Shown: positions 1-9,778, numbered from the stretch's first letter. The stretch: 64,000 nt of DNA from Sphingobacterium faecale (GCF_016746095.1 NZ_JAERTY010000004.1:62001-126000), one strand, 5' to 3'. Notes: generated by a model from the letters alone, not told the origin. Program-made: numbers and translations.

Positions 1-534
1 TGCCAATAATACCAACACCTTGGAAGAAGCTTCTCCTCCGTATTTCCCCTGCACGGTGAGCTCTACCGTCTTCACGCCAAAGTCGCTGTAAATATGCTTG
101 GGCGACTCTTCCGATGAAGTCGTACCATCTCCAAAATCCCACTGTAAGCTTTCTACATTTTCGGAACGATTGATAAATGACACACTCAATCCATCACCTG
201 CTACCTGATGTATAAAATTGGCAATAACTCCTACGATAATCATAGAACTTTTGGTGGCCACTACCTTTCCTTCCCTATAGGCGGTCAATGTAATAGAATA
301 AAAATCAGATCGATCGTACACATGTACAGGGTTTGTCTCGTTGGACTTAGTCCCATCGCCAAGATCCCAGGAATAGGAATCAGCCCGTACCGATTGATTT
401 AGGAAGTTAACTTCAAAACCGTTTATTGTAGTAGAATAATCTACCTTTGGCATGGTATGATCATACTTATCTTTTTGACAAGAAGCGAGACTAACCAGAA
501 TGCTGACGAATATAAATTGAAAATATGATTTCAT
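1..534 (-). CDS. PKD-domain lipoprotein, 3' part cut by the window edge
   Basis: This leftward reading frame starts at the ATG at 534-532 and stays open to base 1, giving 178 codons with no stop, so the C-terminus lies outside the window. The N-terminus is a lipoprotein signal with the lipobox ending LASC at Cys19. Two PKD-like beta-sandwich repeats follow, each with the hallmark W-D-x-G-D-G loop (WDLGDG at residues 56-61, WDFGDG at 132-137). It begins 41 bases after the stop of the GH32 gene and is the last visible gene of the fructan operon. The likely role, inferred from position and domains, is a surface-exposed glycan-binding lipoprotein accompanying SusD, or the N-terminal part of a larger surface enzyme. 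No catalytic domain is visible in the portion present. Confidence 0.8.
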   Translation of the reverse strand, partial: MKSYFQFIFVSILVSLASCQKDKYDHTMPKVDYSTTINGFEVNFLNQSVRADSYSWDLGDGTKSNETNPVHVYDRSDFYSITLTAYREGKVVATKSSMIIVGVIANFIHQVAGDGLSVSFINRSENVESLQWDFGDGTTSSEESPKHIYSDFGVKTVELTVQGKYGGEASSKVLVLLA

Positions 535-574
535 AATTAATATTGTTATGTATGTATTGATAAACAGAAACACA

Positions 575-2353
575 TTACCAGATTGAACGCATACCGTAAA
601 CTTTCATATACTGAATCTGTTCCTTGCTAAAGTCATTGATCTTTATAATCTGTTCTTTGCTGAAGTCCGAAACGAAAGAATGACTGAGCGCGACCTCGCC
701 TCCGTTTGCAAACACTTCCACCGACGTTCGGTCTACAATTATTCTAAGTTGTAAATTTTGTTGCTTTGGTACCTGCGCTTCTAATGCTCCGATCTTAAGT
801 ATAGAAGTATGTAAATGGTAAGTAAGCTGCTGACCCAGAATTTCCATCTCGAATATATCACGATGCGGTTCCTCACCTATACCGTGTCGATCTAATACAA
901 GCTGCAAATCTATATCGACCGCCTGCCCTTTGCCCAATTCAATTTCATTTCGTAGGAGAGTCTTTCTATTAGCTTTATCGTATTGATACAATGTCTTTTC
1001 ACGTAGCCTATTGATCTCCTGAACAGGGTATGAGTTCAATCTATATCCATCGCCTGTTTCTTTGAGTCGAAGTTCGCGAGGAATAGTCATAGCTTGAGAA
1101 AACGGCATCCCTGGATATCCGCCCCTAAGCCAGGAGATCTGAATAATCCGTCCATCTTCTTTAGGAATATTGCTAAAGGTCTGCCCCGCATAGTCAGCTC
1201 CTCCGTAATTGACTGTGAGAGACGAAGTCTCCGGCTTAAACTGTATCCCGTCAAAATCGCCTACCATATAGCAGCCTGCGCCTCCCCAAAACACCCATTT
1301 CTTAATGCCAGGTTTATTATCTACATCAAACTGTATGAGGTCAGGACATTCATTACAGCCCAAATCAGCTATTTCTGACATCTTTTCCCAATTTTTCAGG
1401 TCTTTAGAAGAAAAAATGGAAAACGAATTATCCTTGATATATAAAGGCATAATCCATTTGCCGTTGGTTTTATCACCATACCAAAATACTTTAGGATCTC
1501 GATCTCCCCCCTCCTTCTGATAAGGTAACACCGGATTTCCTTCGTATTTTGTCCAGCTTATGCCTTGATCCAATGAATAGGCAATGGATTGGCCATAAGT
1601 CGCATTATACCTGCCACTCACAGTTGTATAGAGAACCACAATAGCTGGATTTTCTAATTTGCCATCACTATCCAAAATAGGTTTATGCTGAAATCCGGCA
1701 GTATTGTACCAATCAACCACTGCGGATCCCGAAAATGCAACGCCTAATTTGTCGGGCTGTATAGCTACCTTATGTTCCCTCCAATGTACAAGATCAGTAC
1801 TTGTAGCATGCCCCCAAGACATGGTCGTGTTGTCCCAGGTTGTAGAAAATGGCACGTGCTGGAAAAACATATGGTATTTCCCATTAAAATAAAATAATCC
1901 ATTCGGATCATTCAACCAGCCGCGTTGTGGGGTAAAATGTATTTGAGGTCTTAGTGCCTCTTTATACATTCCCTTGTCTACAAACAATTTGTTGGAGTAC
2001 TTTAATTGGTCTTTCCAGCGTGATCCCTCAGGAGATTTCTCTACAATCAATTGCAGCATATGGCCTTTGTACGGAGCTACTTCAAAACGGCTATGATAGT
2101 CAACCGTGTCTGAAGTAGCTAACGGCACTTCTATCTCCTGAACTATGGAATCTTTTAATTTTATCTGTATCCAGGTCTTTGGGCTACCTATCTTCACAGG
2201 AAAATGGATATAATCCTTTTTTATCTGGTGGATCACCAATGTATCGGACACGGTATCTTTTAACATCTCACCCCTTGAAGATGCATAAACCTTATTCATA
2301 GCAAAAACTATTAATGTAAGGAACACTGTATATTTCATCTTATTATGTTGCAT
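575..2353 (-). CDS. GH32 fructosidase (levanase/inulinase/fructan beta-fructosidase type)
   Basis: This 592-residue protein hydrolyses beta-fructosidic bonds in levan, inulin or sucrose-type substrates. The three GH32 acidic motifs are intact: the nucleophile in WLNDPNG (Asp149), the transition-state stabiliser in RDP (Asp286) and the acid/base in NECPD (Glu335). About 110 extra residues precede the five-bladed propeller, as in several Bacteroidota GH32 enzymes, and a beta-sandwich domain follows it. The N-terminus is a cleavable signal (KVYAS near residue 25) without a lipobox Cys, so it is probably periplasmic and exo-acting, unlike surface endo-levanases. An alternative ATG at 2338 shortens the protein by five residues and gives a cleaner signal peptide. 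It lies 41 bases after susD in the operon. Linkage preference cannot be read from sequence. Confidence 0.93.
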   Translation of the reverse strand: MQHNKMKYTVFLTLIVFAMNKVYASSRGEMLKDTVSDTLVIHQIKKDYIHFPVKIGSPKTWIQIKLKDSIVQEIEVPLATSDTVDYHSRFEVAPYKGHMLQLIVEKSPEGSRWKDQLKYSNKLFVDKGMYKEALRPQIHFTPQRGWLNDPNGLFYFNGKYHMFFQHVPFSTTWDNTTMSWGHATSTDLVHWREHKVAIQPDKLGVAFSGSAVVDWYNTAGFQHKPILDSDGKLENPAIVVLYTTVSGRYNATYGQSIAYSLDQGISWTKYEGNPVLPYQKEGGDRDPKVFWYGDKTNGKWIMPLYIKDNSFSIFSSKDLKNWEKMSEIADLGCNECPDLIQFDVDNKPGIKKWVFWGGAGCYMVGDFDGIQFKPETSSLTVNYGGADYAGQTFSNIPKEDGRIIQISWLRGGYPGMPFSQAMTIPRELRLKETGDGYRLNSYPVQEINRLREKTLYQYDKANRKTLLRNEIELGKGQAVDIDLQLVLDRHGIGEEPHRDIFEMEILGQQLTYHLHTSILKIGALEAQVPKQQNLQLRIIVDRTSVEVFANGGEVALSHSFVSDFSKEQIIKINDFSKEQIQYMKVYGMRSIW

Positions 2354-2394
2354 ATGTCTTTCGGAAAATATTTATAATTCTTATGATAATTACG

Positions 2395-3927
2395 TTAATA
2401 GCCCGGATTTTGATTTACTTTTCCCTTACCATCCACAATCACATCATGCGGGATTGGCCATAAGTATTTATATTTCTTCGCTCGGGGTGCCTGGCCACCA
2501 TTAATTTCCAGAATCACATCCAACAATTTATCAAAACGAATAAGATCAGCCCTGTATTGGCCATTTTCACACCATAATTCATGGGCTCGTTCCAATAAGA
2601 TAATTTCCTGAAAACGCTCATATGTAGGAATATCACTAAGACTGATCTCGCCCAAATTAGCACGTCTACGTATTACATTCAATAAATCTACAACCTCTTG
2701 ATTAACCTGCCCACCGGGCTTATAAACAAGGGCCTCAGCAAGACTCAGGTACACGTCCGCATATCTAAAAAAGACACGATCAGCTAGACTCATAAGGCTT
2801 TGCTTGTTTATGTCAGGATCTACAAAATATTTCAATGGTACAGGTCCAAATTTCAATGGTTCTCCTGGGTTGGCTCTATTCTGCATCTGACCATCAGTAT
2901 TCAAATACTCCTCAAGCATGTACGTTTTGCGGGTATCGCTAGGCTCAAATGAATCATAAAATGCCCAATACCCCGAAAGAGTCTGCCAACCGGCTAAATT
3001 ACCTCCACGAGAGGAAACTAAATTAGTAGGCATGATCTGCAATTGCCAATAATGTGTATTAGGGCCAGTAATAGAGGATGGTATTGCAAAAATCATCTCA
3101 GTCCGGGTAGCATTTTGTTTACCAACGGTAAAAAGATCCGTGTAATTTGCAGCCAGTGCATAACCATACTCTCCTTTCATCAGTTCCCGGCACAAGGCTT
3201 CCACTTTGGTATAATATTCAGGTCGTTTAGTAATGGAGCTTACCGAGCCATCCAGTCCAAACTGATATTGCATGGTCTCTTTTAGATACAAACGAATCAA
3301 TAACATATTAGCCACACCTTTATTCAGCCTGCCATATACGGTAGCATTCGGATATGGCAATCCATCTATGGCTGCCAATAGATCAGATTCGATAAATTCG
3401 GCCGTCTCTTGATTGGTTGCCCTTGGTAACGGTGTGTCTTTAAGTGGATTTTTTAAAATATCTACCGGAGCTATAACCAATCCTCCATAAATATCATATA
3501 GCAAATACATTAAAAAGGCACGAGCACACCTTACCTCTGCTATATATCGTTTCTTCACCTCTTCAGAAAGGTCACTATTCTCGATAGCATCAATTACTAA
3601 GGTAGCCCTACTGATCTGGCTTGAGTTATAATAATATTTAGATAAGTCTTGGGTATTTACATCGTAATCCATCCTCCTACAAGCCAGTTGCAGGCCATAA
3701 GCACCGATAACTGTATTGGTCATGTTTTCCAACCAGAACTGAACCCCCAAAGTATTCCATGAATTTAATGGTTGATAACAGGATAATACCATTGCCTGAA
3801 CATCCGCTTCAGTTTTTGGAAAGTTAGAGGGGGAGTACTCATTGTAGATAATAGGATCTAATTTTTTACAACCTGTAACAACATTGCCAAAAATGCCGAT
3901 GCATAATATTAAATATATCGATTTCAT
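2395..3927 (-). CDS. SusD/RagB-family outer-membrane glycan-binding lipoprotein
   Basis: SusD-family lipoproteins cap the SusC porin on the cell surface and bind oligosaccharides. The ATG at 3927 is chosen because it starts a standard lipoprotein signal with the lipobox VTGC at Cys18-19, giving 510 residues. The frame is open further upstream to 4077, and an ATG at 4032 lies five bases after the susC stop, but that 35-codon extension would put a charged, atypical stretch before the lipobox. The body shows SusD landmarks: an N-terminal helical repeat region, a RAFLMYLLYDIYGG helix, a VFFRYADVYLSLAEAL helix, and a C-terminal RAHELWCENGQYRADLIRF segment with a LWPIPHDVI end. It follows susC by 109 bases. 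The partner and cluster imply fructan binding. Confidence 0.93.
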   Translation of the reverse strand: MKSIYLILCIGIFGNVVTGCKKLDPIIYNEYSPSNFPKTEADVQAMVLSCYQPLNSWNTLGVQFWLENMTNTVIGAYGLQLACRRMDYDVNTQDLSKYYYNSSQISRATLVIDAIENSDLSEEVKKRYIAEVRCARAFLMYLLYDIYGGLVIAPVDILKNPLKDTPLPRATNQETAEFIESDLLAAIDGLPYPNATVYGRLNKGVANMLLIRLYLKETMQYQFGLDGSVSSITKRPEYYTKVEALCRELMKGEYGYALAANYTDLFTVGKQNATRTEMIFAIPSSITGPNTHYWQLQIMPTNLVSSRGGNLAGWQTLSGYWAFYDSFEPSDTRKTYMLEEYLNTDGQMQNRANPGEPLKFGPVPLKYFVDPDINKQSLMSLADRVFFRYADVYLSLAEALVYKPGGQVNQEVVDLLNVIRRRANLGEISLSDIPTYERFQEIILLERAHELWCENGQYRADLIRFDKLLDVILEINGGQAPRAKKYKYLWPIPHDVIVDGKGKVNQNPGY

Positions 3928-4036
3928 ATATAAATTTCTTTGTGATCCCGCTACTAACGGATCGGTTTGTCTTTTAAAAGCGATAGCTAATACTCTTGAA
4001 AGCCTGTACATCACTAAAAAGGAGTATTTCATAATT

Positions 4037-7000
4037 TTAAAAATTAATATTGAGGCCAAACGAGAAAGTTCTAGCATTTGGGTAGGGTCCCCAATGCATA
4101 TCTGTCTCTGGATCCAATCCCGTATACGGGGTCAGTACAAGCAGGTTATTCACATTAACAAATGCTCTCAACTGATTGATTACTTTACGCTTATCTGCTT
4201 TTGGGGCAAATGTATAACCGAAGCCTACATTTTGTAAACGGATAAACCAAGCTTTCTGATATTCGAAATCTCCCATTCCTACTGAAGTACCATGTGGTAT
4301 ATGCCGGCCTGGATCATCTACTGTCCAGGTATTTTCGTAGCGGTACTTTAGCATATTGTATCCATAGGGATATGCACCATCCCCGATAAAGAAATTTGGA
4401 TCCCTCATAATGCGATCTAGCATCCCATGAAGGTTGAAGGTAAAATCAATTTTTTTGTAGGTCATGGTATTGGAAAGGCCGATGATATATCCCGGATCGG
4501 TTGTGCCGATCAATTGCATATCGGCATAATCGATTTTTCCATCGGGTTTACCGAGGTATACAAAACGTCCATTCGCATCTACGATCTTATTACCGTTTTC
4601 ATCTAATTTATAACCATCGAGATCGCGCAACATCGCCGACCCCGCAAGTATATCGGGTTGTGCATCTGGAATTGGCTCTCCCATTTGTAAAATGCCCAAA
4701 TACCGGTACGAGTATATTGGTCGGACAGGATCTGTCTCCGATTGGTAGATATCGGGATTCCATCCTTCTACCCTCTTTTTCCATCGATCTCTATAGAATG
4801 AAAAGATATAACTGGTCGACCATTTGAAGTTATCTTTGCTGACATTGACAGTGTTTAGTGTGACTTCGACTCCCTTACTCTGTGTAACGCCCAAATTGGC
4901 GGTTACTGTGTTCACGTCATGATAGCGGTTCAATTGCTTCGTATTTAATAAATCTGATATTTGCTTTGTATACAATTCAATATTTCCTGAAACACGTCCT
5001 GAGAATAGACCAAAATCAATACCCAAATTATATTCCGAAGTAGTTTCCCATTTCAAATCCGGATTTTCTAATCTATTCTGGCGGACACCAAAGACCTGTC
5101 CTCCGCCGTCATTATTCCATACTAGATCTGGGATGTAAGCTGCAAAAGCATTGTCTCCTATAGAAGCATTCCCTGTCTGCCCATAACTCAATCTTAATTT
5201 TAACTGGCTTAATTTAGATTGAGCAAATTGCATAAACGACTCTTGATGGAGGTTCCAACCTACCGCTACAGATGGAAAATACCCCCATTTGTGATTCTTT
5301 GCAAATTGGCTCGCACCATCTGCTCTAAATGTACCTGTGATCAAGTATTTGCTATTATCAATTCCAAAATTTAATCGAGCAAAATGAGATAACCGATTAT
5401 TTTGAGAAGCTCCAGAAGCAACAGTTTTAATACCGCTTCCGGCTCCTAAATTGTACCACAGAAATATATCCGATAGGAAATTGGTATTTTTAAGGTAGTG
5501 TGCATTAGACATGGAGGTTTCATAAGATGTACCGTACATCACCTCCAAATTATGCTTTTCACGAAATGTTTTATTATAGTTCGCTAATAATTCAATACGT
5601 TTGAACTCATCGCTAGAGGAGCGGATAGATCCCATACCTTCTGATCTGGCACCGAAGATGTATGTTCGAGGATGATAGGTATTCCGCGTGCGATTCGATC
5701 GGTCCAATGCTGCATTCAATTTAAACATCAATCCGGAAAAAGGCGTGTAAATCAAATCCAATCCTCCTAAAAAACGATCGCTAGAACCATTGTCTGTTAT
5801 AGTAAGCATCGACAATGGATTTGGGACATTGGGTAACATAGGATTGATGGAGTATTCTCCATTTGCATCAAAAACAGGGAGTGAAGGATCCATTATAGCC
5901 GCATTTACTAAAGCTCCCTTATCTCCCCAAGCCCCATCCCCAAACATAACATTGTCATTGTTAAACCTGGATATATAAAAGTTAACGTTTGTTTTAAAAT
6001 ATTTGCTTAGCCTTTGATCAAGATTTACTTTACCGGTATAGCGCTTCACCCCATTACTTTTTATGATACCATTCTGATTAAAAAAGTTGGCTGACACAAA
6101 ATATCGCGTCACATCTGTACCTCCGCTCACATTGACATTAGACTCCTGAATGGATCCGTTACGCATCAACATCCCCACCCAATCGGTACCGGGACCTGCT
6201 TCCGAAATCTCCTGCTCTTTATAGATTGGTGAATAACGAATACCATTTACTGGATTGGTTTGGGCTTCTGAAAAAGTTCTCTTACCATACGGTGCGACTC
6301 CATTGCTGATACTCCAAGCGCGTAGGTGAATTTCATTTTTGGATTGCATCCAGGTTGTTAAATCCAACACTTCATAAGTATCGGTTTTTTGCTGTATACT
6401 GAAATTATTAGAAAAAGAAATTTCCGCTTTCCCTGCTTTACCTCTTTTTGTTGTTATCAATATCACCCCATTAGCGGCCCGAGACCCATATATAGCCGTT
6501 GCAGACGCATCTTTTAACACCTCTATGGATTCAACATCATTGGGATTAAGAAAATTTAAAGGACTTTGGGTACCGTCGCCGGTTCTACCTTCACTATTCT
6601 CGGGTTGAACAACCTGAGATATAGGTATACCATCAATGATAACTAATGGCGTATTGCTTGCATTGACTGAACTCGCTCCACGAACCAATATATCAATTCC
6701 TCCTCCTGGTTGTGCACTATTTTTATGAATCGATACCCCAGCGAGCTTTCCCTGCAATGCCTGATCAATCCCGACCATCCCTGTCTTGACTACATCATCT
6801 CCCTTTACACTTGAAATGGCTCCTGTAAGATCTTTCCGCTTTTGTTCACCATAACCTACTACCACTACTTCGTCCAGATTATTATAGTCTCTTTCCAATT
6901 TTACGCGAACCTCTCGATTCTCTTTTACCAAAAGAGTCTGTGTTTTATAACCTACGCTTGATAGCTGTAGCCGGATAAACTCTTCTTCTTTTATAATGGG

Positions 7001-7282
7001 CAACACAAATACCCCCTCTTCATCGGAGATGCTTGTTATGTTCTTGCCAACAACACGCACAGTGACATCTTTCAGTGGTGTTCCATTATTGTCTGTTACC
7101 AATCCTCGAATTGTCTGGGGCGGATTATAATCGGAATAGCTTTCGGAGCTGTTCCCAGCTATTGGTATTAAGGTTCCTACTGCCTTTGACTCCGCTTTGA
7201 CGAAAGCTATTGGGCAACCAATAACCAAACTGGCACAAAGCATATACCTACTAGCGTGTCCTAATTTTATTTTTATCATCAT
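4037..7282 (-). CDS. SusC/RagA-family TonB-dependent outer-membrane transporter
   Basis: This 1081-residue protein is the TonB-dependent porin that imports oligosaccharides with its SusD partner. In order it shows a signal peptide, a carboxypeptidase-D regulatory-like domain (IRGLVTDNNGTPLKDVTV near residue 58), the SusC signature DEVVVVGYGEQKRKDLTGA near residue 138 that contains the TonB-box region, a plug domain (LVIIDGIPIS, SATAIYGSRAANGVILITTK) and a long 22-strand type beta-barrel ending in an aromatic strand (TFSFGLNINF). Two adjacent ATG codons at 7282 and 7279 can serve as start. It lies 48 bases after the fructokinase gene, consistent with one transcript. Substrate is inferred from the GH32, fructokinase and sensor genes. 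Confidence 0.95.
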   Translation of the reverse strand: MMIKIKLGHASRYMLCASLVIGCPIAFVKAESKAVGTLIPIAGNSSESYSDYNPPQTIRGLVTDNNGTPLKDVTVRVVGKNITSISDEEGVFVLPIIKEEEFIRLQLSSVGYKTQTLLVKENREVRVKLERDYNNLDEVVVVGYGEQKRKDLTGAISSVKGDDVVKTGMVGIDQALQGKLAGVSIHKNSAQPGGGIDILVRGASSVNASNTPLVIIDGIPISQVVQPENSEGRTGDGTQSPLNFLNPNDVESIEVLKDASATAIYGSRAANGVILITTKRGKAGKAEISFSNNFSIQQKTDTYEVLDLTTWMQSKNEIHLRAWSISNGVAPYGKRTFSEAQTNPVNGIRYSPIYKEQEISEAGPGTDWVGMLMRNGSIQESNVNVSGGTDVTRYFVSANFFNQNGIIKSNGVKRYTGKVNLDQRLSKYFKTNVNFYISRFNNDNVMFGDGAWGDKGALVNAAIMDPSLPVFDANGEYSINPMLPNVPNPLSMLTITDNGSSDRFLGGLDLIYTPFSGLMFKLNAALDRSNRTRNTYHPRTYIFGARSEGMGSIRSSSDEFKRIELLANYNKTFREKHNLEVMYGTSYETSMSNAHYLKNTNFLSDIFLWYNLGAGSGIKTVASGASQNNRLSHFARLNFGIDNSKYLITGTFRADGASQFAKNHKWGYFPSVAVGWNLHQESFMQFAQSKLSQLKLRLSYGQTGNASIGDNAFAAYIPDLVWNNDGGGQVFGVRQNRLENPDLKWETTSEYNLGIDFGLFSGRVSGNIELYTKQISDLLNTKQLNRYHDVNTVTANLGVTQSKGVEVTLNTVNVSKDNFKWSTSYIFSFYRDRWKKRVEGWNPDIYQSETDPVRPIYSYRYLGILQMGEPIPDAQPDILAGSAMLRDLDGYKLDENGNKIVDANGRFVYLGKPDGKIDYADMQLIGTTDPGYIIGLSNTMTYKKIDFTFNLHGMLDRIMRDPNFFIGDGAYPYGYNMLKYRYENTWTVDDPGRHIPHGTSVGMGDFEYQKAWFIRLQNVGFGYTFAPKADKRKVINQLRAFVNVNNLLVLTPYTGLDPETDMHWGPYPNARTFSFGLNINF

Positions 7283-7330
7283 AGTTTATAATATGGTTTT
7301 TTAATTTTCTTAACTGTATTTGAAGATACA

Positions 7331-8245
7331 CTAATACGCTGCTACGTATCTTCGCTTTTCAATATAATCGTAGCTTTTTTTCCATAAAAATCTGTTAAAG
7401 TCAACAAGCTGGTACTCTGGACACCCACCTTTATTTGAAGTTATATACCCACTGATCTGGGTTGCAAACTCTAAATTCTCTTCCAAATCAAAACCATTAA
7501 GCCTCCCGTAAATAAAACCTGCTAAAAATGAATCGCCACTACCAATGGTATCTTTTACCGAAACTGGGTAAGCTTTAAAATTATAATTGACTCCATCGGA
7601 AAAATAGCATCCCCCCTCGGCACCTTTTGTTAGTATTAGTTCACTTATACTGAATTTATCCATGATCAATGTGGCCTGATTCACATCCGAACTCAACTCC
7701 GATTCGAACCAAGAATAAATAGTGTTGAGTTCAGAAAGATTGACTTTAACAACATCTGACAGGCCTAATAAATAACATATTTTATCTTTGTCCAAGAAAG
7801 GAGGTCTTAGGTTGACATCAAATATCTTCAAGTCAGCCTTTGACAATATGGATTTTAGGGCTTCATAGCTACGGTCCGATCGGGATGCTAAGCTTCCAAA
7901 TACCAAAATGTCCATCCTACTCAAATCCTTGCTTACCTTGATATTGTCCCAAGCAGATGGATAAACGATATCATAATTTACTTCTTCATTAGCATCTATC
8001 GTCGCATTGACTATCCCAGTTGGATATATTGAATCTATTACAAAGCTTGTGTCGACATCATTTTCATTTAGAAAACCCATAAGCTTTTCACCTCTTTTGT
8101 CTCTCCCCACGCAGCTAATGATATAACTGGATACACTTAGTTTAGCGAGATGATAAGCGACATTCATAGGAGCTCCTCCAGGGATCTCGGTACCACCTAT
8201 TATATCCCATAATACCTCTCCAAAACAATAAACCTTTGTATTCAT
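7331..8245 (-). CDS. PfkB-family fructokinase
   Basis: The 304-residue product is a ribokinase-like (PfkB) sugar kinase that should phosphorylate cytoplasmic fructose with ATP. The N-terminal substrate-binding motif GGAPMNVAYHLAKL and the C-terminal anion-hole/catalytic motif DTIGSGDSFLAGF (catalytic Asp238) are intact, and the length fits bacterial fructokinases. It starts only 13 bases downstream of the MFS porter gene and precedes susC, the same functional pairing (inner-membrane fructose porter plus kinase) known in the Bacteroides thetaiotaomicron fructan locus. The fructose specificity is inferred from this context; PfkB kinases also act on other sugars. Confidence 0.9.
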   Translation of the reverse strand: MNTKVYCFGEVLWDIIGGTEIPGGAPMNVAYHLAKLSVSSYIISCVGRDKRGEKLMGFLNENDVDTSFVIDSIYPTGIVNATIDANEEVNYDIVYPSAWDNIKVSKDLSRMDILVFGSLASRSDRSYEALKSILSKADLKIFDVNLRPPFLDKDKICYLLGLSDVVKVNLSELNTIYSWFESELSSDVNQATLIMDKFSISELILTKGAEGGCYFSDGVNYNFKAYPVSVKDTIGSGDSFLAGFIYGRLNGFDLEENLEFATQISGYITSNKGGCPEYQLVDFNRFLWKKSYDYIEKRRYVAAY

Positions 8246-8258
8246 ATTCCTGTTTTTT

Positions 8259-9593
8259 TTATTGATTTATAGATGCTGTATTTGCTTCCTGTAGTTGTTC
8301 TAAAGATCTTTTCTTTGTCTCTGGCATATATTTTAAAACGAACACAAGCTGCCCGATCATAAAAAAGGCAAAAATCAAAAAAGTGCTACTGCCCCCTAGC
8401 CAAGAACTGAACATGGGGAAACAAAATGTAATAATCACAGCCATAACCCAATGAGTTAAACTGCCTAAAGTCTGACCTTGCGCTCTCACAACATTCGGGA
8501 ATATCTCGGCTATAAAAACCCAAATAACGGCACCCTGAGATAATGCAAAAAATGCGATATAGAACATCAAACACACAAGAATTAGGATGCCATCGGGCTC
8601 GCTTTGATGAAACGAGTAGGACACCAGCAATAAAGAAAAAATAATTCCTATTGTCCCGAACAGCATGAGCTTACGCCTTCCAAACTGATCGATAACACTG
8701 AGTGCTAATAAGGTAAATATAAAATTAACTAATCCTATCCCCACAGTTGACAGTAAAGACCCTTGTGAACCCAATCCTGCCATCTCAAACACCCGAGGTG
8801 CATAATAAATGATTGCATTGATACCTGATACTTGGTTAAAAACGGCAAACAATATGGCCAACAGCAAAGGTTTGTTATAGTCTTTCTTAAAAACAGAATA
8901 TTTTTGTTCGCCATGTATAGCCTTTGAATTTAAAATCACCTCCAATTCTCTGGTACTATTCGTGGGATTGATAACCTCTAATATACTTTTTCCTAATTCC
9001 AGATTTCCTTTCTTTATAATCAACCATCTCGGGCTTTCTGGCAGGTATTTTATAAGTACAAAAAATAAAATTGACGGGAATGCTTGGACACCTAGCATAT
9101 ATCTCCACGTCTCACCCTCCATCTGGCCTATCATATAATTAGAAAGGTAGGATATAAGAATACCAAGAACTATATTGAACTGGAACAGTCCAACGAGTCT
9201 TCCTCTTTTATCTGGTGGAGATATTTCGGATATATAGATTGGTGCTGTGACAGATGAAATACCTACACCGACTCCCCCCAATAGCCTAAATGTCAAAAAA
9301 AACACCCAATTATGCGCTAAAGCTGTTCCTATAGCGGATACTAAATATAATGAAGCTATTAATAAAAGTGCTTTCTTACGCCCCCAATTATCTGAGGGAA
9401 TAGCTCCAACAAGCGCACCTAATACAGTACCGATGAGCGCTATCGACATAGTCACTCCATGTTCAAATTCTGTAAGAGCCCAATACGCCTGAATTTCTCG
9501 CTCTGCGCCTGAAATCACAGCAGTGTCAAAACCAAATAAAAAGCCTCCGAGTGATATGACCAAAGACCAAAGAAAAACCTTGTTGTTATTCAT
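8259..9593 (-). CDS. MFS sugar porter (probable fructose importer)
   Basis: This 444-residue inner-membrane protein belongs to the sugar-porter branch of the major facilitator superfamily. It has about 12 hydrophobic helices and the family signatures GFDTAVISGA in helix 1, GRKKALL after helix 2, PESPRWL after helix 6, DQFGRRKLML after helix 8 and PETKKRSLEQLQ at the C-terminus. It should carry monosaccharide, probably fructose, across the inner membrane for the neighbouring kinase. It is the first gene of the leftward operon; the ATG at 9593 is followed upstream by the 277-base region shared with the divergent sensor gene, so the operon promoter must lie there. Confidence 0.93.
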   Translation of the reverse strand: MNNNKVFLWSLVISLGGFLFGFDTAVISGAEREIQAYWALTEFEHGVTMSIALIGTVLGALVGAIPSDNWGRKKALLLIASLYLVSAIGTALAHNWVFFLTFRLLGGVGVGISSVTAPIYISEISPPDKRGRLVGLFQFNIVLGILISYLSNYMIGQMEGETWRYMLGVQAFPSILFFVLIKYLPESPRWLIIKKGNLELGKSILEVINPTNSTRELEVILNSKAIHGEQKYSVFKKDYNKPLLLAILFAVFNQVSGINAIIYYAPRVFEMAGLGSQGSLLSTVGIGLVNFIFTLLALSVIDQFGRRKLMLFGTIGIIFSLLLVSYSFHQSEPDGILILVCLMFYIAFFALSQGAVIWVFIAEIFPNVVRAQGQTLGSLTHWVMAVIITFCFPMFSSWLGGSSTFLIFAFFMIGQLVFVLKYMPETKKRSLEQLQEANTASINQ

Positions 9594-9744
9594 AAAAAAG
9601 ATTTAGTTATTAGATTATATATCCAAAGGTCGCTTTTCGGTAAGGCTCGGTCTTACACTATTATGTCAATAGCTTATGAAACTTAAAAAAACAATAACAA
9701 ACTGATTAAAAGCGAATTATACATATAAAAATTCTCACTATTCT

Positions 9745-9778
9745 ATTTTTGTTTCACATATTTTCAATTTTATTTCAC
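9745..9778. promoter_or_regulatory. Candidate regulator site: 13-bp direct repeat, 21-bp period
   Basis: Two copies of a 13-base word lie in the same orientation exactly 21 bases apart (ATTTTTGTTTCAC at 9745-9757 and AATTTTATTTCAC at 9766-9778, 11 of 13 identical, with TTTCAC perfect). They sit between the divergent MFS operon and the hybrid sensor gene. AraC-type domains, such as the one at the C-terminus of the sensor, commonly bind direct repeats about two helical turns apart, so this is a plausible operator. A -7-like TATTTTTG (9744-9751) overlaps the first copy and could be the sensor gene's own promoter. The functional link is inference. Confidence 0.45.

Noticed and set aside
1094-1892. 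Plus-strand frames inside the GH32 gene
   Set aside because: They are shadows of the GH32 coding frame, which has intact catalytic motifs; their translations have no domain-like features.
3928-4077. SusD start at 4077 or 4032
   Set aside because: Either start would bury the lipobox more than 50 residues into the protein; the ATG at 3927 gives a standard 18-residue lipoprotein signal.
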